Positions 44,413 through 54,447 are shown, counted from the stretch's first letter. The stretch: 64,000 nucleotides of DNA from Paludibacter jiangxiensis (GCA_945897785.1 CAMDGD010000005.1:1-64000), one strand, 5' to 3'. A program made the numbers and translations. The notes: a model not told the origin generated them from the letters alone.

Positions 44413-44904
44413 ATGATGGATGAGTTAAAATACTTGGCAAAACAGGCCGAAGTTTCTTCCAAAAAAATCTTTAAGAAAAATAAAAGGCGTTTGGAGTCAA
44501 TGGATTTGGTTGTGCATGATTTACACCAGAAATTTAGCGCCCAAATCAATTGTTTAGATTGCGCCAATTGTTGCCGTGCCCTAGGTCCTAGAATTAGTGA
44601 TAAGGATATTGATAAAATGGCTAAGGCTTTACGAATCAAACCATCTGATGTGGTTCAACGCTATCTTACAAAAGATGAAGATTATGATTTCGTTTTTAAA
44701 GCGATGCCTTGTCCTTTTTTGCAAAAAGATAATTATTGCTTGATATATGATTCCCGACCCAAAGCGTGTAGAGAATACCCACATACCGATAGAAAAAAAT
44801 TTTATCAGATAGTTGAACTTACAATCAAGAATACATATACTTGCCCAATTGCTTATGAAGTAATAGAGGCTTTGAAGAAAAGTTTTACCACAGAAACAAA
44901 ATAA
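44413..44904 (+). CDS. YkgJ family cysteine cluster protein
   Basis: A 163-residue protein with the CxxCxxxC-like cluster NCLDCANCCRALG near residue 50, then AMPCPFLQKDNYCLIYDSRPKACREYP and a late TCPIAYEV, the YkgJ/UPF0153 pattern of a zinc- or iron-sulfur-binding protein of unknown function. The start is at ATG 44413 (MMDELKYLAKQAEV), since the ORF-track start lies in the pseudogene. TACATTTG at 44388-44395 resembles a -7 element. It is 12 bp ahead of the CPBP gene. Confidence 0.88.
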   Translation: MMDELKYLAKQAEVSSKKIFKKNKRRLESMDLVVHDLHQKFSAQINCLDCANCCRALGPRISDKDIDKMAKALRIKPSDVVQRYLTKDEDYDFVFKAMPCPFLQKDNYCLIYDSRPKACREYPHTDRKKFYQIVELTIKNTYTCPIAYEVIEALKKSFTTETK

Positions 44905-44916
44905 ATTTTAGATAAT

Positions 44917-45792
44917 ATGCTATTGTATGGATTGTTTGCTAAACATACTTTTGGGGTAAAAATTGCTCTTTTTTTCTTTTTGTCTTTGTTGGGTTTGATT
45001 ATTTCTATTAATTTGGTTTGGGTTTTTAGTCTAAATCAAACAGATATACTTAATGTGCAATTGTCTCAACTTATATTTGCTTCTTTTGGTATGGCTATGC
45101 CTGCAATAGCAGCTGCTTTGCTTTTTCGAAAAGAAGATGAAAGTGTTCTACATATTCGTGTTTTTCCTCCTTTGGTAATGGTAATGTCAGTCATTGTGTT
45201 GATGCTCTTGTTAATGCCAGTAATAAATATTATAGCTTTGTGGAATGAACAATGGACTTTTCCTGAGTCTTTCTCAACAATTGAAGCCATTTTTAGAACG
45301 ACGCAACAGCGCGCTGACGAATTAACCCTACGGTTGCTCGAACAGAGTTCTTATGTTGCTTTTAGCGCAAATTTGTTTTTTTTGGCCTTGGTTCCTGCCA
45401 TAACTGAAGAGCTTTTTTTTCGCGGCACCCTACAATCGTTATTGCAAGAAAAAATTGGAAGACACCTTGCTGTATGGTTGGTAGCAATCATTTTTAGTTT
45501 ATTTCATATGCAATTTTTTGGCTTTGTACCCCGTTTGTTATTAGGTGGGATGCTTGGATATTTGCTTTTGTGGAGCAAGTCAATATATTTGCCTATTATT
45601 GCCCATTTTACAAATAATGCAAGTATTGTTCTTTTTTATTATTTGGCCTCAAAAGGAGTTGTTTCTTTTTCTATTGAGGATGTAGGTAAAGGCAATCAGT
45701 GGTGGATGGCATTGCTTTGTGTTGTGTTGGTGTTGCCTATATGCTTTTTCTTATATAAACGCCGTGTTAAAACAATAACAATCACTAAATAA
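44917..45792 (+). CDS. CPBP family intramembrane glutamic endopeptidase
   Basis: A 291-residue membrane protein with about seven helices. The three motifs of the CAAX protease/bacteriocin-processing (CPBP) family are intact: EELFFR (about 167-172), FSLFHMQFF and HFTNNASI. These supply the Glu and His that form the active site inside the membrane. Substrate unknown. Roles in the family range from protein processing to bacteriocin self-immunity, and nothing near it indicates a bacteriocin. Probably co-transcribed with the YkgJ gene. Confidence 0.9.
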   Translation: MLLYGLFAKHTFGVKIALFFFLSLLGLIISINLVWVFSLNQTDILNVQLSQLIFASFGMAMPAIAAALLFRKEDESVLHIRVFPPLVMVMSVIVLMLLLMPVINIIALWNEQWTFPESFSTIEAIFRTTQQRADELTLRLLEQSSYVAFSANLFFLALVPAITEELFFRGTLQSLLQEKIGRHLAVWLVAIIFSLFHMQFFGFVPRLLLGGMLGYLLLWSKSIYLPIIAHFTNNASIVLFYYLASKGVVSFSIEDVGKGNQWWMALLCVVLVLPICFFLYKRRVKTITITK

Positions 45793-45895
45793 AGCAAAAT
45801 ACTACTTGTAAACACCCGAATCGTATAAAAAAGTGTATTTTTGTATCTGCTGAAGAAAAGACCTTGTTGATTGTCAGATTTATATCCCGAAAACA

Positions 45896-48800
45896 TTGAA
45901 GAGAACTGTTATAAATATATACGCTGTTTTGTTGCTTGTAGCCTTTTTTTATGGTTGCTCCAACACAAAGAACACCTGGTTCTCCAGAAATATGCAAGCA
46001 CTCACTACCAAGTATAATGTGCTTTATAATGCAGAGCAAAGTTATCACGAAGGAATGCAAATAATCAACAAGGCTCATACCGATGATTATTCTAAAATAC
46101 TACCCCTTTATCCGATAAGTGTACACAGCAATGCTTTTGCTGCTATTCCTCAAATGGATAGAACCATTGAGAAAACTCAAAAAGCAATTAAAAATCACTC
46201 CATAAAAAAGAAACCTACAAAAGATCCAAAACAAGCAAAAGATGCCAAATATCAGGCTTTTTTAAAACAAGAAGAGTATAATTACATGATTGATGAGGCT
46301 TGGATGTTATCCGGTAAGGCTCAGTTTCATAAGGCAGAATTTTTAGCTGCGGTAGGTACTTTTACATATATAATCAACCATTTTTCTCATAATAACTCTT
46401 GTGTCTCTGAAGCAAGAATATGGTTGGCTAGAAGTTATATCGAAATGGGTTGGCTATACGAGGCCGAAGATATATTAATTAAGGCCAATAAAGACCAAAT
46501 TCCACAAAAGCTAAGTGGTATTTATTCTGCTGTTAGTACCCACTTATTGCTAAAAGAATACAAATATAAAGAAGCCATTCCGCTCCTAACTATTGCAGCG
46601 CAAGAGGAATCGGATAAAATGCAACAAACGCGGTTTTATTATATTTTAGCTCAACTGCATCGCTTGGTAAATGATAATGTCTTGGCAAAACTGTATTTTA
46701 CTAAGGTAATCAAAGCTAATCCTCCAATAGAAATGGAGTTTAATGCCCGAATAAGTAAGGCCGAAGTGCAAACAAAAGAACCTGGCGAAGCTATTGCCGG
46801 CTTGCAAAAGATGCTGAAAAATTCCAAATACAAGACTTATGAAGATAAGTTGTATTTTACCATGGGAAACATTTACCAAAAACAAAAAGAGTACGATAAA
46901 GCGATTGTGAATTATACCTTAGCCATTGAGAAAAGCAACAATAATATTGTAAATAAAGTGCAAATATTGTTGGCCTTGGCCGACTTGCATTATTCGCAAC
47001 AAGCATATTTAAAGGCACAACCGTATTATAACGATGCTGTAATAATTATGCCAATTGACAATGTTGATTATGAAAAAATTAGAGCGCGAAGCCAGCTACT
47101 GGATAAATTGAACCAACAAAATGAAATTGTGCAGCTGCAAGATAGCCTTCAACAGTTGTCGGCTTTATCTGATGCAGAGAAAATAATGGCTGTTGAAGTA
47201 TTGATAAAATCGCTTCAAGCAGAAGAGTTGGCGCTAAAAGAAAAATTAATGGCAGATGCTAAAGTGCAAAATGAAGCATTTTATGCCCAACAGTCAGCCA
47301 TGCCTGAAATTGGACCTTCGTTTAATGAAAGGGGTAGTAGTGATTGGTATTTCTATAATAAATCGCTTATATTTAGTGGGTTAAACGACTTTCGGCAGAA
47401 GTGGGGTAGTCGGAAATTAGAAGATAACTGGCGTCGTAAAAATAAGGCTATTTTAAGCAATGACGATTTTTCTGTGCAATATAATGAAAGTAGTAAACAA
47501 ACAGATGCAACTATTGGAGTAGAACAAGGCGGAATCGTAGATAGATCTTTAGTTAATTCGGATGTAAATTATTATTTAAACCAGATTCCCGTAAATAAGG
47601 CGCAAATAGAATCTTCAAACCAGCAAATAGCTGATGCTTTATATACCATAGGGATGATTTTTATTGAAAATATTCAAGATATTGAGAATGCTATCCGTAC
47701 TTTCGAAGAGTTGGAAAGAAGGTTTCCTTCATACAGCCGTTTGCCCGATATCTATTATAATTTATATCAAATGAGCATGAAAGCAAACGATACGGTAAGT
47801 GCTACTCGTTATCGAAATCAGCTTATGGCAAAATTTCCTAATAGCTCATATGGAAAGATGTTTTCAATGCCTGATTATGCAGAACGAATTGCTTTGCTAA
47901 AGATGAAAGAAGATTCAATTTATCAAGAAACTTATTTTGCTTATTTGGACGATGATTTTGAGGCTGTTTTTGATAATTGTGTAATAATTAAGGAAGAATA
48001 TCCGCTTACCGAATTAATGCCAAAGTTTTTATTTGTAAAGGCTTTGAGTTATGGAAAGTCTCAGCAAAATGATTTGTTTGTAGAAACATTGCAGCAGGTA
48101 ATAAACGATTATCCTCAAAGCGATGTAAGCGCTATGGCAAAAGATATTTTAGCTTTAACAAAACAAGGAATGGTACCACAAGCTGGAGGCTCCCATGGTT
48201 CTATTCTTAGTAGACGAGACAGTATGTGCTTGTGTCAAGATGTAGTTGTAGATACAGTTAGTTTTACACATGATCCCAAAGTAAAACACTTGATACTAAT
48301 TGTTTCAGCTCCTGAAATTTCATTAAGCAAATTGCAGTATGTCGTTGCCATGTATAATTTTACGGGTTTTATGATTAAAGATTTTGATATTGAAATACAA
48401 AAACGGCTAACTAACAATTATTTACTTATTTCTCCACTTGATGGCTATAATGAAGCAGTATCTTATAAAAATGGATTGTTTGCTGATGCACTCGTTAAAT
48501 CATTTATTGATTCTAATAATTGTTTTAGTGTAATAATCTCTGAATCAAACTTTAATCTGATAAGAAAAGGGTCTAGTTTGGATAGTTATATTCAATTTTT
48601 TACCGCTACGATTAGCAAAAGTGAGGTGGAAGGGCTATTTTTAAATGAAAATAGTGTTAAAGGAATCGATACTATCCCTTATGTGGAAATGATTAATGAA
48701 CCGTCTGTTGAGCTTGCTGTTGATAGCTTTTCTGTGAATACGCCTATTGTTGAAGTGCCACTCAACAAAACAGCGTCAGTTATTTCTGAACCAGAAAAAC

Positions 48801-49426
48801 CCATTGCTATTGTTGCAACTGAAGTTTCTGCAGTGATAGAGAAAAAGCCGGCGCCTGCTTCAGAAGTAAAGGCATTGCCAAAAACAGAAAAGGTTCAAGT
48901 GAAAAATGAGATGGCTGTAGAAGCAAAAGAGAAACTGTCCGTTAAGGAAGAGGCAAAACTATTGCCGGCTAAGATAGATAAACCGAAAAATGAGGAAGAT
49001 AAAAGTAAAAAAAATATTATTATTATTCAAAAATCAGATTCGATTAAGACGAAATCAACTGATTATATATATAATGCAAAAGATAGGCATATATATGGCA
49101 TTGTTGTATTAGACGGAAGTTTTGATTATGATGCATTAAAAAATAAGCTTGATGGGTATAATGCAGAAAAATATTCTCTAGCAAATTACAAGGTGAGTAT
49201 GGTTGATATTGGGGGAGCTAAACTACTATTGGTAGAGTCTTTTCCAAATTTGATCAATGCAAAAACTTATTTATTTAACATTATTCGTAATAGAGATTTG
49301 TTTGAAGTGCTTAAACAAGCAGAATATCGAAATCTAATTATTTCAAAAAGTAATCTTTCTAAATTAATCGATGCAAAAAATATAAGCGATTATTTGGAAT
49401 TTAACAGAAACATAAATATGCGCTAA
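45896..49426 (+). CDS. porW: TPR lipoprotein PorW/SprE of type IX secretion
   Basis: A 1176-residue lipoprotein. Signal peptide and lipobox FFYGC (Cys 21) lead into NTKNTWFSRNMQALTTKYNVLYN, the family's N-terminal hallmark. Then come tetratricopeptide-like helices (about 125-420 and 560-740; YDKAIVNYTLAIEKSNN), an acidic, Ala/Glu/Pro-rich linker (about 965-1045), and two related C-terminal beta domains (HLILIVSAPEISLSKL.. and IYGIVVLDGSFDYDALK..). PorW (SprE in gliding species) links outer-membrane translocon parts to the PorKN/motor side of the T9SS. The start is TTG at 45896. The next gene, porX, follows after 29 bp. Confidence 0.88.
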   Translation: MKRTVINIYAVLLLVAFFYGCSNTKNTWFSRNMQALTTKYNVLYNAEQSYHEGMQIINKAHTDDYSKILPLYPISVHSNAFAAIPQMDRTIEKTQKAIKNHSIKKKPTKDPKQAKDAKYQAFLKQEEYNYMIDEAWMLSGKAQFHKAEFLAAVGTFTYIINHFSHNNSCVSEARIWLARSYIEMGWLYEAEDILIKANKDQIPQKLSGIYSAVSTHLLLKEYKYKEAIPLLTIAAQEESDKMQQTRFYYILAQLHRLVNDNVLAKLYFTKVIKANPPIEMEFNARISKAEVQTKEPGEAIAGLQKMLKNSKYKTYEDKLYFTMGNIYQKQKEYDKAIVNYTLAIEKSNNNIVNKVQILLALADLHYSQQAYLKAQPYYNDAVIIMPIDNVDYEKIRARSQLLDKLNQQNEIVQLQDSLQQLSALSDAEKIMAVEVLIKSLQAEELALKEKLMADAKVQNEAFYAQQSAMPEIGPSFNERGSSDWYFYNKSLIFSGLNDFRQKWGSRKLEDNWRRKNKAILSNDDFSVQYNESSKQTDATIGVEQGGIVDRSLVNSDVNYYLNQIPVNKAQIESSNQQIADALYTIGMIFIENIQDIENAIRTFEELERRFPSYSRLPDIYYNLYQMSMKANDTVSATRYRNQLMAKFPNSSYGKMFSMPDYAERIALLKMKEDSIYQETYFAYLDDDFEAVFDNCVIIKEEYPLTELMPKFLFVKALSYGKSQQNDLFVETLQQVINDYPQSDVSAMAKDILALTKQGMVPQAGGSHGSILSRRDSMCLCQDVVVDTVSFTHDPKVKHLILIVSAPEISLSKLQYVVAMYNFTGFMIKDFDIEIQKRLTNNYLLISPLDGYNEAVSYKNGLFADALVKSFIDSNNCFSVIISESNFNLIRKGSSLDSYIQFFTATISKSEVEGLFLNENSVKGIDTIPYVEMINEPSVELAVDSFSVNTPIVEVPLNKTASVISEPEKPIAIVATEVSAVIEKKPAPASEVKALPKTEKVQVKNEMAVEAKEKLSVKEEAKLLPAKIDKPKNEEDKSKKNIIIIQKSDSIKTKSTDYIYNAKDRHIYGIVVLDGSFDYDALKNKLDGYNAEKYSLANYKVSMVDIGGAKLLLVESFPNLINAKTYLFNIIRNRDLFEVLKQAEYRNLIISKSNLSKLIDAKNISDYLEFNRNINMR

Positions 49427-49455
49427 TTGCGTTGAATTATTAAAATGTACTTGCC

Positions 49456-51000
49456 ATGAAAATTCTTTGGGCCGATGACGAAATTGATTTATTACGAGCA
49501 CATATACTCTTTTTAGAAGGTAAAGGATATGAAGTGCTTATAGCAACAAATGGGCAAGATGCAATTGACCTTTGTAGAGAGCATAACTTTGATATCATTT
49601 TTTTAGATGAAAATATGCCTGGCTTAAACGGACTCCAAACATTGGCGCACATTAAAATTATCAATTCCAATGTTCCGGTTGTAATGATAACCAAGAGTGA
49701 AGAAGAAAATATTATGGATATGGCTATTGGTAGTAAAATTTCCGATTATTTGATTAAACCTGTTAACCCAAATCAAATTGTATTGGCCATAAAAAAGCAT
49801 GTGTATAAAAAGGAAATTATTGCGGAACACATCACTTCTAATTACCGTACAGAGTTTGCCCAAATTGGCATGCAAATTAATGAATGTGTAACACATAGTG
49901 ATTGGAGTAAACTGTATAAAAAATTATTGTATTGGGAGATAGAACTAGATGCTTCTGAAAATGAAATGCGCGATTTGTTGCAGATGCAAAAAAATGAAGC
50001 AAATCATGCGTTTACTAAATATATTAAAAATAATTATGAATCGTGGTTTGATAACGAAGCTACAAAGCCCTTAATTAGCGCAGATATTTTTAAAAAGAAA
50101 GTGTTCCCAATGTTGGATAATGGGGATAAAGTTTTTTTAATCGTTATTGATAATTTTAGGTATGATCAGTGGTTGGTTATTAAGGAATTGCTAAATGACT
50201 ATTTCGTATTTACCGAAGAAGAACCATATTATAGCATTCTTCCAACAGCAACTCAATATGGTCGAAACGCAATTTTTAGCGGATTAATGCCTTTGCAAAT
50301 TCAGCAAATGTTTCCTCATTTGTGGGTTGAAGAAGAATCGGAGGAAGGGAAAAATCTCAAGGAAGAGGAGTTGTTGCAAACGCAATTGGATAGATTCAGA
50401 AAGAAATATTCGTTTTCTTACCAGAAAATAAATGATTCCCATTCTGGCGAAAAGCTAATTGAGAAAATTGCCGAAATAAAAGATAATCCGCTAAATGTTT
50501 GTGTGTTAAACTTTATAGATATGCTTTCTCATGCTAAAACAGATTCGAAAATGATGCGAGAATTAGTCCAAGATGATGCTGCTTATCGTTCATTAACAGT
50601 GTCGTGGTTTAAACACTCCTCTACTCTGGAGTTATTTAAGGTGTTGGCAGCAAATAAATTTAAGGTTGTTTTAACAACAGATCATGGAACCAAAAAAGTA
50701 AATAATGCTATAAAAGTAGTTGGCGACAAAGGAACAAATGTAAACTTAAGGTATAAGGTAGGAAAGAATCTTGGATACAATAAAAAAGATGTTTTTGAAA
50801 TTACACAGCCTTCTCGTATAGGATTACCAAGTCCAAATGTGAGTTCTGCGTATATTTTTGCTTCAAACGAAGACTTTTTGGCTTATCCTAATAATTTTAA
50901 TTATTATGTAGGGTATTATAAAAACACTTTTCAACATGGTGGGATTTCTTTGGAAGAAATGATTATTCCTATAGTAACAATGGAAGCCAAAGCAATTTAA
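49456..51000 (+). CDS. porX: PorX response regulator with alkaline phosphatase-like domain
   Basis: A 514-residue response regulator. The receiver domain (about 1-120) has acidic ADDE (6-9), phospho-acceptor Asp51 in IIFLDENMPGLNG, and the Lys of LIKPVNP. A helical middle is followed by an alkaline-phosphatase-superfamily domain (about 200-510) with VIDNFRYDQW, PTATQYGRNAIFSG and LTTDHGTKK. In Porphyromonas gingivalis PorX works with the sensor PorY and sigma factor SigP to control T9SS genes. No histidine kinase gene lies nearby. It is 29 bp downstream of porW. Confidence 0.93.
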   Translation: MKILWADDEIDLLRAHILFLEGKGYEVLIATNGQDAIDLCREHNFDIIFLDENMPGLNGLQTLAHIKIINSNVPVVMITKSEEENIMDMAIGSKISDYLIKPVNPNQIVLAIKKHVYKKEIIAEHITSNYRTEFAQIGMQINECVTHSDWSKLYKKLLYWEIELDASENEMRDLLQMQKNEANHAFTKYIKNNYESWFDNEATKPLISADIFKKKVFPMLDNGDKVFLIVIDNFRYDQWLVIKELLNDYFVFTEEEPYYSILPTATQYGRNAIFSGLMPLQIQQMFPHLWVEEESEEGKNLKEEELLQTQLDRFRKKYSFSYQKINDSHSGEKLIEKIAEIKDNPLNVCVLNFIDMLSHAKTDSKMMRELVQDDAAYRSLTVSWFKHSSTLELFKVLAANKFKVVLTTDHGTKKVNNAIKVVGDKGTNVNLRYKVGKNLGYNKKDVFEITQPSRIGLPSPNVSSAYIFASNEDFLAYPNNFNYYVGYYKNTFQHGGISLEEMIIPIVTMEAKAI

Positions 51001-51008
51001 TACCTCAT

Positions 51009-51785
51009 CTATTTTCCAGTCAATTCTTTGTAAAGCAACCGTTCAAGTTGTTCTTCGGATACATTGACAATTAAATCTCCGTTTTGAGCAATTGCAATTC
51101 TTCCCGTTTCTTCTGAAAGAATAATGGCTGTAGCGTCTGTTTTTTCTGTAATTCCTAAAGCAGCTCTATGTCTTAATCCCAATCGTTTTGATATGGTTTG
51201 GTTTTGCGATACCGGTAAAATACAACCTACTGCCATAATTTGTTTGTTTGCTATTATCATTGCTCCATCATGCAGTGGACTGTTTTTAAAGAAAAGGTTC
51301 TCAATTAATCGGTAGTTTATAGTTGCATTTACTTGCTCGCCAGAATGTAATAAATAACTTAGATCTGTGTTTTTTTCAATTACAATTAATGCACCGCATT
51401 TATTTCTTGACATATTCCTACAAGCAACTACAATTTGCATGATAGTAAGTTCTTCAATCTCATTTTTACCTCCCGCCGGTTTTGATAACCATTGCAATAT
51501 GGACCAATTTCTCTTTCTGCCTATTAATGAAAAAAATCGCCGTATCTCACTCTGAAATAATATGATTAAGGCAATAGCTCCAACGCTCATTATTTTATCA
51601 AGAATAGCTCCCAATAATTCCATTTTCAACACATAAAAAACCACAAACCAACAAGCTATAAATGCCATTATACCCAAAAAGATATTTACGGCATTTGTTC
51701 CTCTTAATAAACGGAAAGTTTGGAACATTAGAAATGCAACCAACAATATGTCTATAATGTCTTTTATGTTAAAATCTAAGCCCAT
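51009..51785 (-). CDS. cdaA: Diadenylate cyclase CdaA
   Basis: A 258-residue membrane enzyme that makes cyclic di-AMP from ATP. Three transmembrane helices (about 10-75) precede the DisA_N domain. Its catalytic DGAMII and RHRAALGI motifs are intact (SPLHDGAMIIAN; GLRHRAALGITEKTDATAIIL). C-di-AMP controls potassium, osmolyte and wall homeostasis in other bacteria. Its ATG is embedded in the stop of folP (TAATG), so it is translated after folP. No CdaR partner is present, and the cyclase is in convergence with porX. Confidence 0.93.
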   Translation of the reverse strand: MGLDFNIKDIIDILLVAFLMFQTFRLLRGTNAVNIFLGIMAFIACWFVVFYVLKMELLGAILDKIMSVGAIALIILFQSEIRRFFSLIGRKRNWSILQWLSKPAGGKNEIEELTIMQIVVACRNMSRNKCGALIVIEKNTDLSYLLHSGEQVNATINYRLIENLFFKNSPLHDGAMIIANKQIMAVGCILPVSQNQTISKRLGLRHRAALGITEKTDATAIILSEETGRIAIAQNGDLIVNVSEEQLERLLYKELTGK

Positions 51786-52648
51786 TAAATATGTAATTTG
51801 TTGAAAATTGCACTTGTTTCTTTTGCTTCTTTTACATCATGCACCCGAATTATTTTTGCCCCACCTTGTAGTGCGAAAAAATTGGCTACACTTGTGCCGT
51901 TTAAAGACTCTTCCGGAGTTGTATTAAATGTTTTGTAAAACATAGACTTACGAGATAAGCCAACCATTATCGGGCAATCAAAGGTTCGAAGATAAGCAAT
52001 TTTTTTTAATAGCTCGAAGTTTTGGTCTATAGTCTTTGCAAATCCAAAGCCTGGATCAATAATTATGTCATTAAGCCCCATGCTACGCAATTCCGCTATC
52101 TTTTCCGAAAAAAAATATAGGAGTTCTGCAATAAAATTAGTGTAGTTAGTTTTAAGGTGCATGCTTGTTAAATCTCCTTTTGTGTGACTTAATACATAGG
52201 GAACTTGCCATTTTATTACCGTTTTTAGTAAGTCGTGATCAAATGTCCCCCCTGAAATGTCATTTATTATAGCTATACGGTAGTTTTTAACTACAATATC
52301 AACAACTTTGGCACGAAATGTGTCACACGAGAATGTTAGTTTTGGAAATTCTTTTGTTAGTATATCTAACGCTGTTGAAATTCGGTCAATTTCTTCATTC
52401 TCGGAGGCGTATTTTTTTGCGTTTGGTCGTGTAGAAACAGCACCAATATCAATAATATCGACTCCTTGTTGTATAAATTGAGCTGTTTTTTTTAGTAAAA
52501 TATCTTTTACAATAGCACGGCTATCGGCATAAAATGAATCCGGTGTGATATTTAGAACCCCCATTATTAAGGGTTTTTCATAAGATAAGAGTTTCCCGTT
52601 ACAGTTGATTTTTTTCAATTTTATTAGAAATAATAAAAAATACAGCAT
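51785..52648 (-). CDS. folP: Dihydropteroate synthase
   Basis: Condenses pABA with hydroxymethyl-dihydropterin pyrophosphate in folate synthesis. The 287 residues include family motifs GVLNITPDSF (about 30-39), DIGAVSTRPNA, ISGG in INDISGGTF, IDPGFGFAKT and SRKSMF. A few residues precede the NCNGKLL strand that begins the fold; TTG or ATG starts are both possible, and I keep the upstream ATG at 52648. It shares one base with cdaA. Divergent from gldJ across 133 bp. Confidence 0.92.
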   Translation of the reverse strand: MLYFLLFLIKLKKINCNGKLLSYEKPLIMGVLNITPDSFYADSRAIVKDILLKKTAQFIQQGVDIIDIGAVSTRPNAKKYASENEEIDRISTALDILTKEFPKLTFSCDTFRAKVVDIVVKNYRIAIINDISGGTFDHDLLKTVIKWQVPYVLSHTKGDLTSMHLKTNYTNFIAELLYFFSEKIAELRSMGLNDIIIDPGFGFAKTIDQNFELLKKIAYLRTFDCPIMVGLSRKSMFYKTFNTTPEESLNGTSVANFFALQGGAKIIRVHDVKEAKETSAIFNKLHI

Positions 52649-52781
52649 AAATTTTTTACAAAAATATAAAATTATATACCTTTACCGCTTTAAAAAACAC
52701 AGAAAAGACAATAAATATTTTAATAAACCAATAATTGATAAATTAAGTTATATTTGTAACGAATTAATCACCCCTTTAGCT

Positions 52782-54326
52782 ATGAAACTTAACATTATTT
52801 TTAAAACAGTCCTTTTTTTATCAGCACTACTACTTGTATCGTGCATGAAAAAAGAAGCTTCAAGTGTTACCGGATGGGCTTATAATGACAGAAAAACCGG
52901 CGGTTTTGAAGTAAATAATAACTATTATCAACAAACGCCTCCAGGAATGGTGTTCGTTGAAGGTGGTACATTTACCATGGGTCGTACTCAAGAGGATATT
53001 CCAGGCGATTGGGATAATATTCCTCGTCGTGTTACTGTAAGCTCCTTCTTTATGGATCAAACAGAGATTAGTAATCTACACTGGAATGAGTACTTACATT
53101 GGATGAAATTAATCATGCATAACTCGCCTGATTTAATCAGAAAAGCAACACCTGATACATTGGTTTGGCGGACAGAATTAGCTTACAACGAACCGTATGT
53201 TGAGTATTATTTCTCTCATGTGGCTTATAACAACTATCCTGTGGTTGGCGTAAGTTGGGAGCAAGCGGCTGATTATTGTGTATGGAGAACTGACCGTGCC
53301 AATGAATTAGTAATGGTATCTAATGGTTTAATTACTATGCCCGATTTTGAAAGCGTAAAAGATAATGAGGACGCCGAAGAAATTAAAAATAATGTTGTTT
53401 TAAATACACGCAAATATTTGTTAAGTTCCGAGTTTCAACCTGAAACAGGAAAGCGCCCAATGGAAAACCTTTGGGGTGAAGAAAGAAAAACAAATATGTC
53501 AGACGGTTTATTATTCCCAGATTTTCGTTTGCCAACAGAAGCAGAATGGGAATATGCTGCTTACGGTGTAATTGCTCGTGATGGCGAAGAAAACTCTGGC
53601 GAGAAAAAACAATTCCCATGGCCAGGTCATCAAATGCGTAATCCATCTAAAGATTTTCGTGGACAAATGCAAGCAAACTTTGTTCGTGGTAGAGGTGATA
53701 TGATGGGTATGGGTGGTAAGTTGAATGATGGTGCAACTCTTACTAATACAGTAACTGCATACTGGCCAAATGAATTTGGGTTATATAATATGGCCGGAAA
53801 TGTTAACGAGTGGGTTATGGATGTTTATCGTCCGCTTTCTAGTGAACAAGTTGAAGAATATAACTCTTTCCGTGGTAATGAGTATAAAGCTCCTGTGTTT
53901 AATGAAAACACACAAGAAGGTAAAAAAGTAATGGTTCCAGTTATTGATAGTTTAGGTAGAGTAAAATATGTAATTCCTGTAGAAAAATCAGATTCAACTA
54001 TGGGAGATTATATTAAATACGATGTAAGAAACTATGGTGATGGTGACAACCGTTCAGGTAAAAGTCCGGATGCATGGAAAACCCCAATGGATCCTGATAT
54101 GGCTACCAAATTATTATACGATCCAGATGTTACTGCTGATGGTCTTTTATCAAGAAAATTAACAAACAAAACTCGTGTATATAAAGGGGGGTCTTGGAGA
54201 GATAGAGTTTATTGGTTAAATCCTTCTACTCGCAGATATTTAGAACAAGATAAGTCAACCAATGATATCGGGTTCCGATGCGCCATGAGCAAATTAGGTG
54301 GAGCTGAAGACGAAAGAAGAAAATAA
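52782..54326 (+). CDS. gldJ: GldJ-like lipoprotein (FGE-sulfatase fold)
   Basis: A 514-residue lipoprotein. Start at ATG 52782, because the 59 codons before it in the ORF track are AT-rich noise. The signal peptide ends LLLVSC (Cys 21), then TGWAYNDRKTGGFEVNN and GMVFVEGGTFTMGRTQED, closer to GldJ than GldK. The formylglycine-enzyme-like fold shows FMDQTEISN, YPVVGVSWEQAADYCVWRTDRANE, RLPTEAEWEYAA, GNVNEWVMDVY and the C-terminal GFRCAMSK. It is a structural protein of the T9SS/gliding apparatus, not an enzyme. TATATTTG at 52749-52756 may be its -7 element. Confidence 0.85.
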   Translation: MKLNIIFKTVLFLSALLLVSCMKKEASSVTGWAYNDRKTGGFEVNNNYYQQTPPGMVFVEGGTFTMGRTQEDIPGDWDNIPRRVTVSSFFMDQTEISNLHWNEYLHWMKLIMHNSPDLIRKATPDTLVWRTELAYNEPYVEYYFSHVAYNNYPVVGVSWEQAADYCVWRTDRANELVMVSNGLITMPDFESVKDNEDAEEIKNNVVLNTRKYLLSSEFQPETGKRPMENLWGEERKTNMSDGLLFPDFRLPTEAEWEYAAYGVIARDGEENSGEKKQFPWPGHQMRNPSKDFRGQMQANFVRGRGDMMGMGGKLNDGATLTNTVTAYWPNEFGLYNMAGNVNEWVMDVYRPLSSEQVEEYNSFRGNEYKAPVFNENTQEGKKVMVPVIDSLGRVKYVIPVEKSDSTMGDYIKYDVRNYGDGDNRSGKSPDAWKTPMDPDMATKLLYDPDVTADGLLSRKLTNKTRVYKGGSWRDRVYWLNPSTRRYLEQDKSTNDIGFRCAMSKLGGAEDERRK

Positions 54327-54346
54327 TTAATTATAGTAATACTTTA

Positions 54347-54379
54347 AAACACTTGTCAATTGACAAGTGTTTTTTTTGT
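54347..54379 (+). terminator. Intrinsic terminator after gldJ
   Basis: A perfect palindrome, AAAACACTTGTCAATTGACAAGTGTTTT (in part), is followed by a run of T. It ends the gldJ transcript and isolates asnS. Confidence 0.88.
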
Positions 54380-54390
54380 TGTTTTTACTA

Positions 54391-54418
54391 TTGATTAAGC
54401 ACTTAAAAGCTAATTTTG
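54391..54418 (+). promoter_or_regulatory. Bacteroidota-type promoter of asnS
   Basis: TTG at 54391-54393 and TAATTTTG at 54411-54418, with a 17-nt spacer, match the -33/-7 pattern. The start codon is 30 bp after the -7 element. Confidence 0.5.
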
Positions 54419-54447
54419 CATTTTATATTATGATATTTGATTAAGTT

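Noticed and set aside
52605-52781. 59-codon N-terminal extension of the GldJ-like ORF
   Set aside because: AT-rich sequence overlapping the folP start; the ATG at 52782 begins a typical lipoprotein signal peptide.
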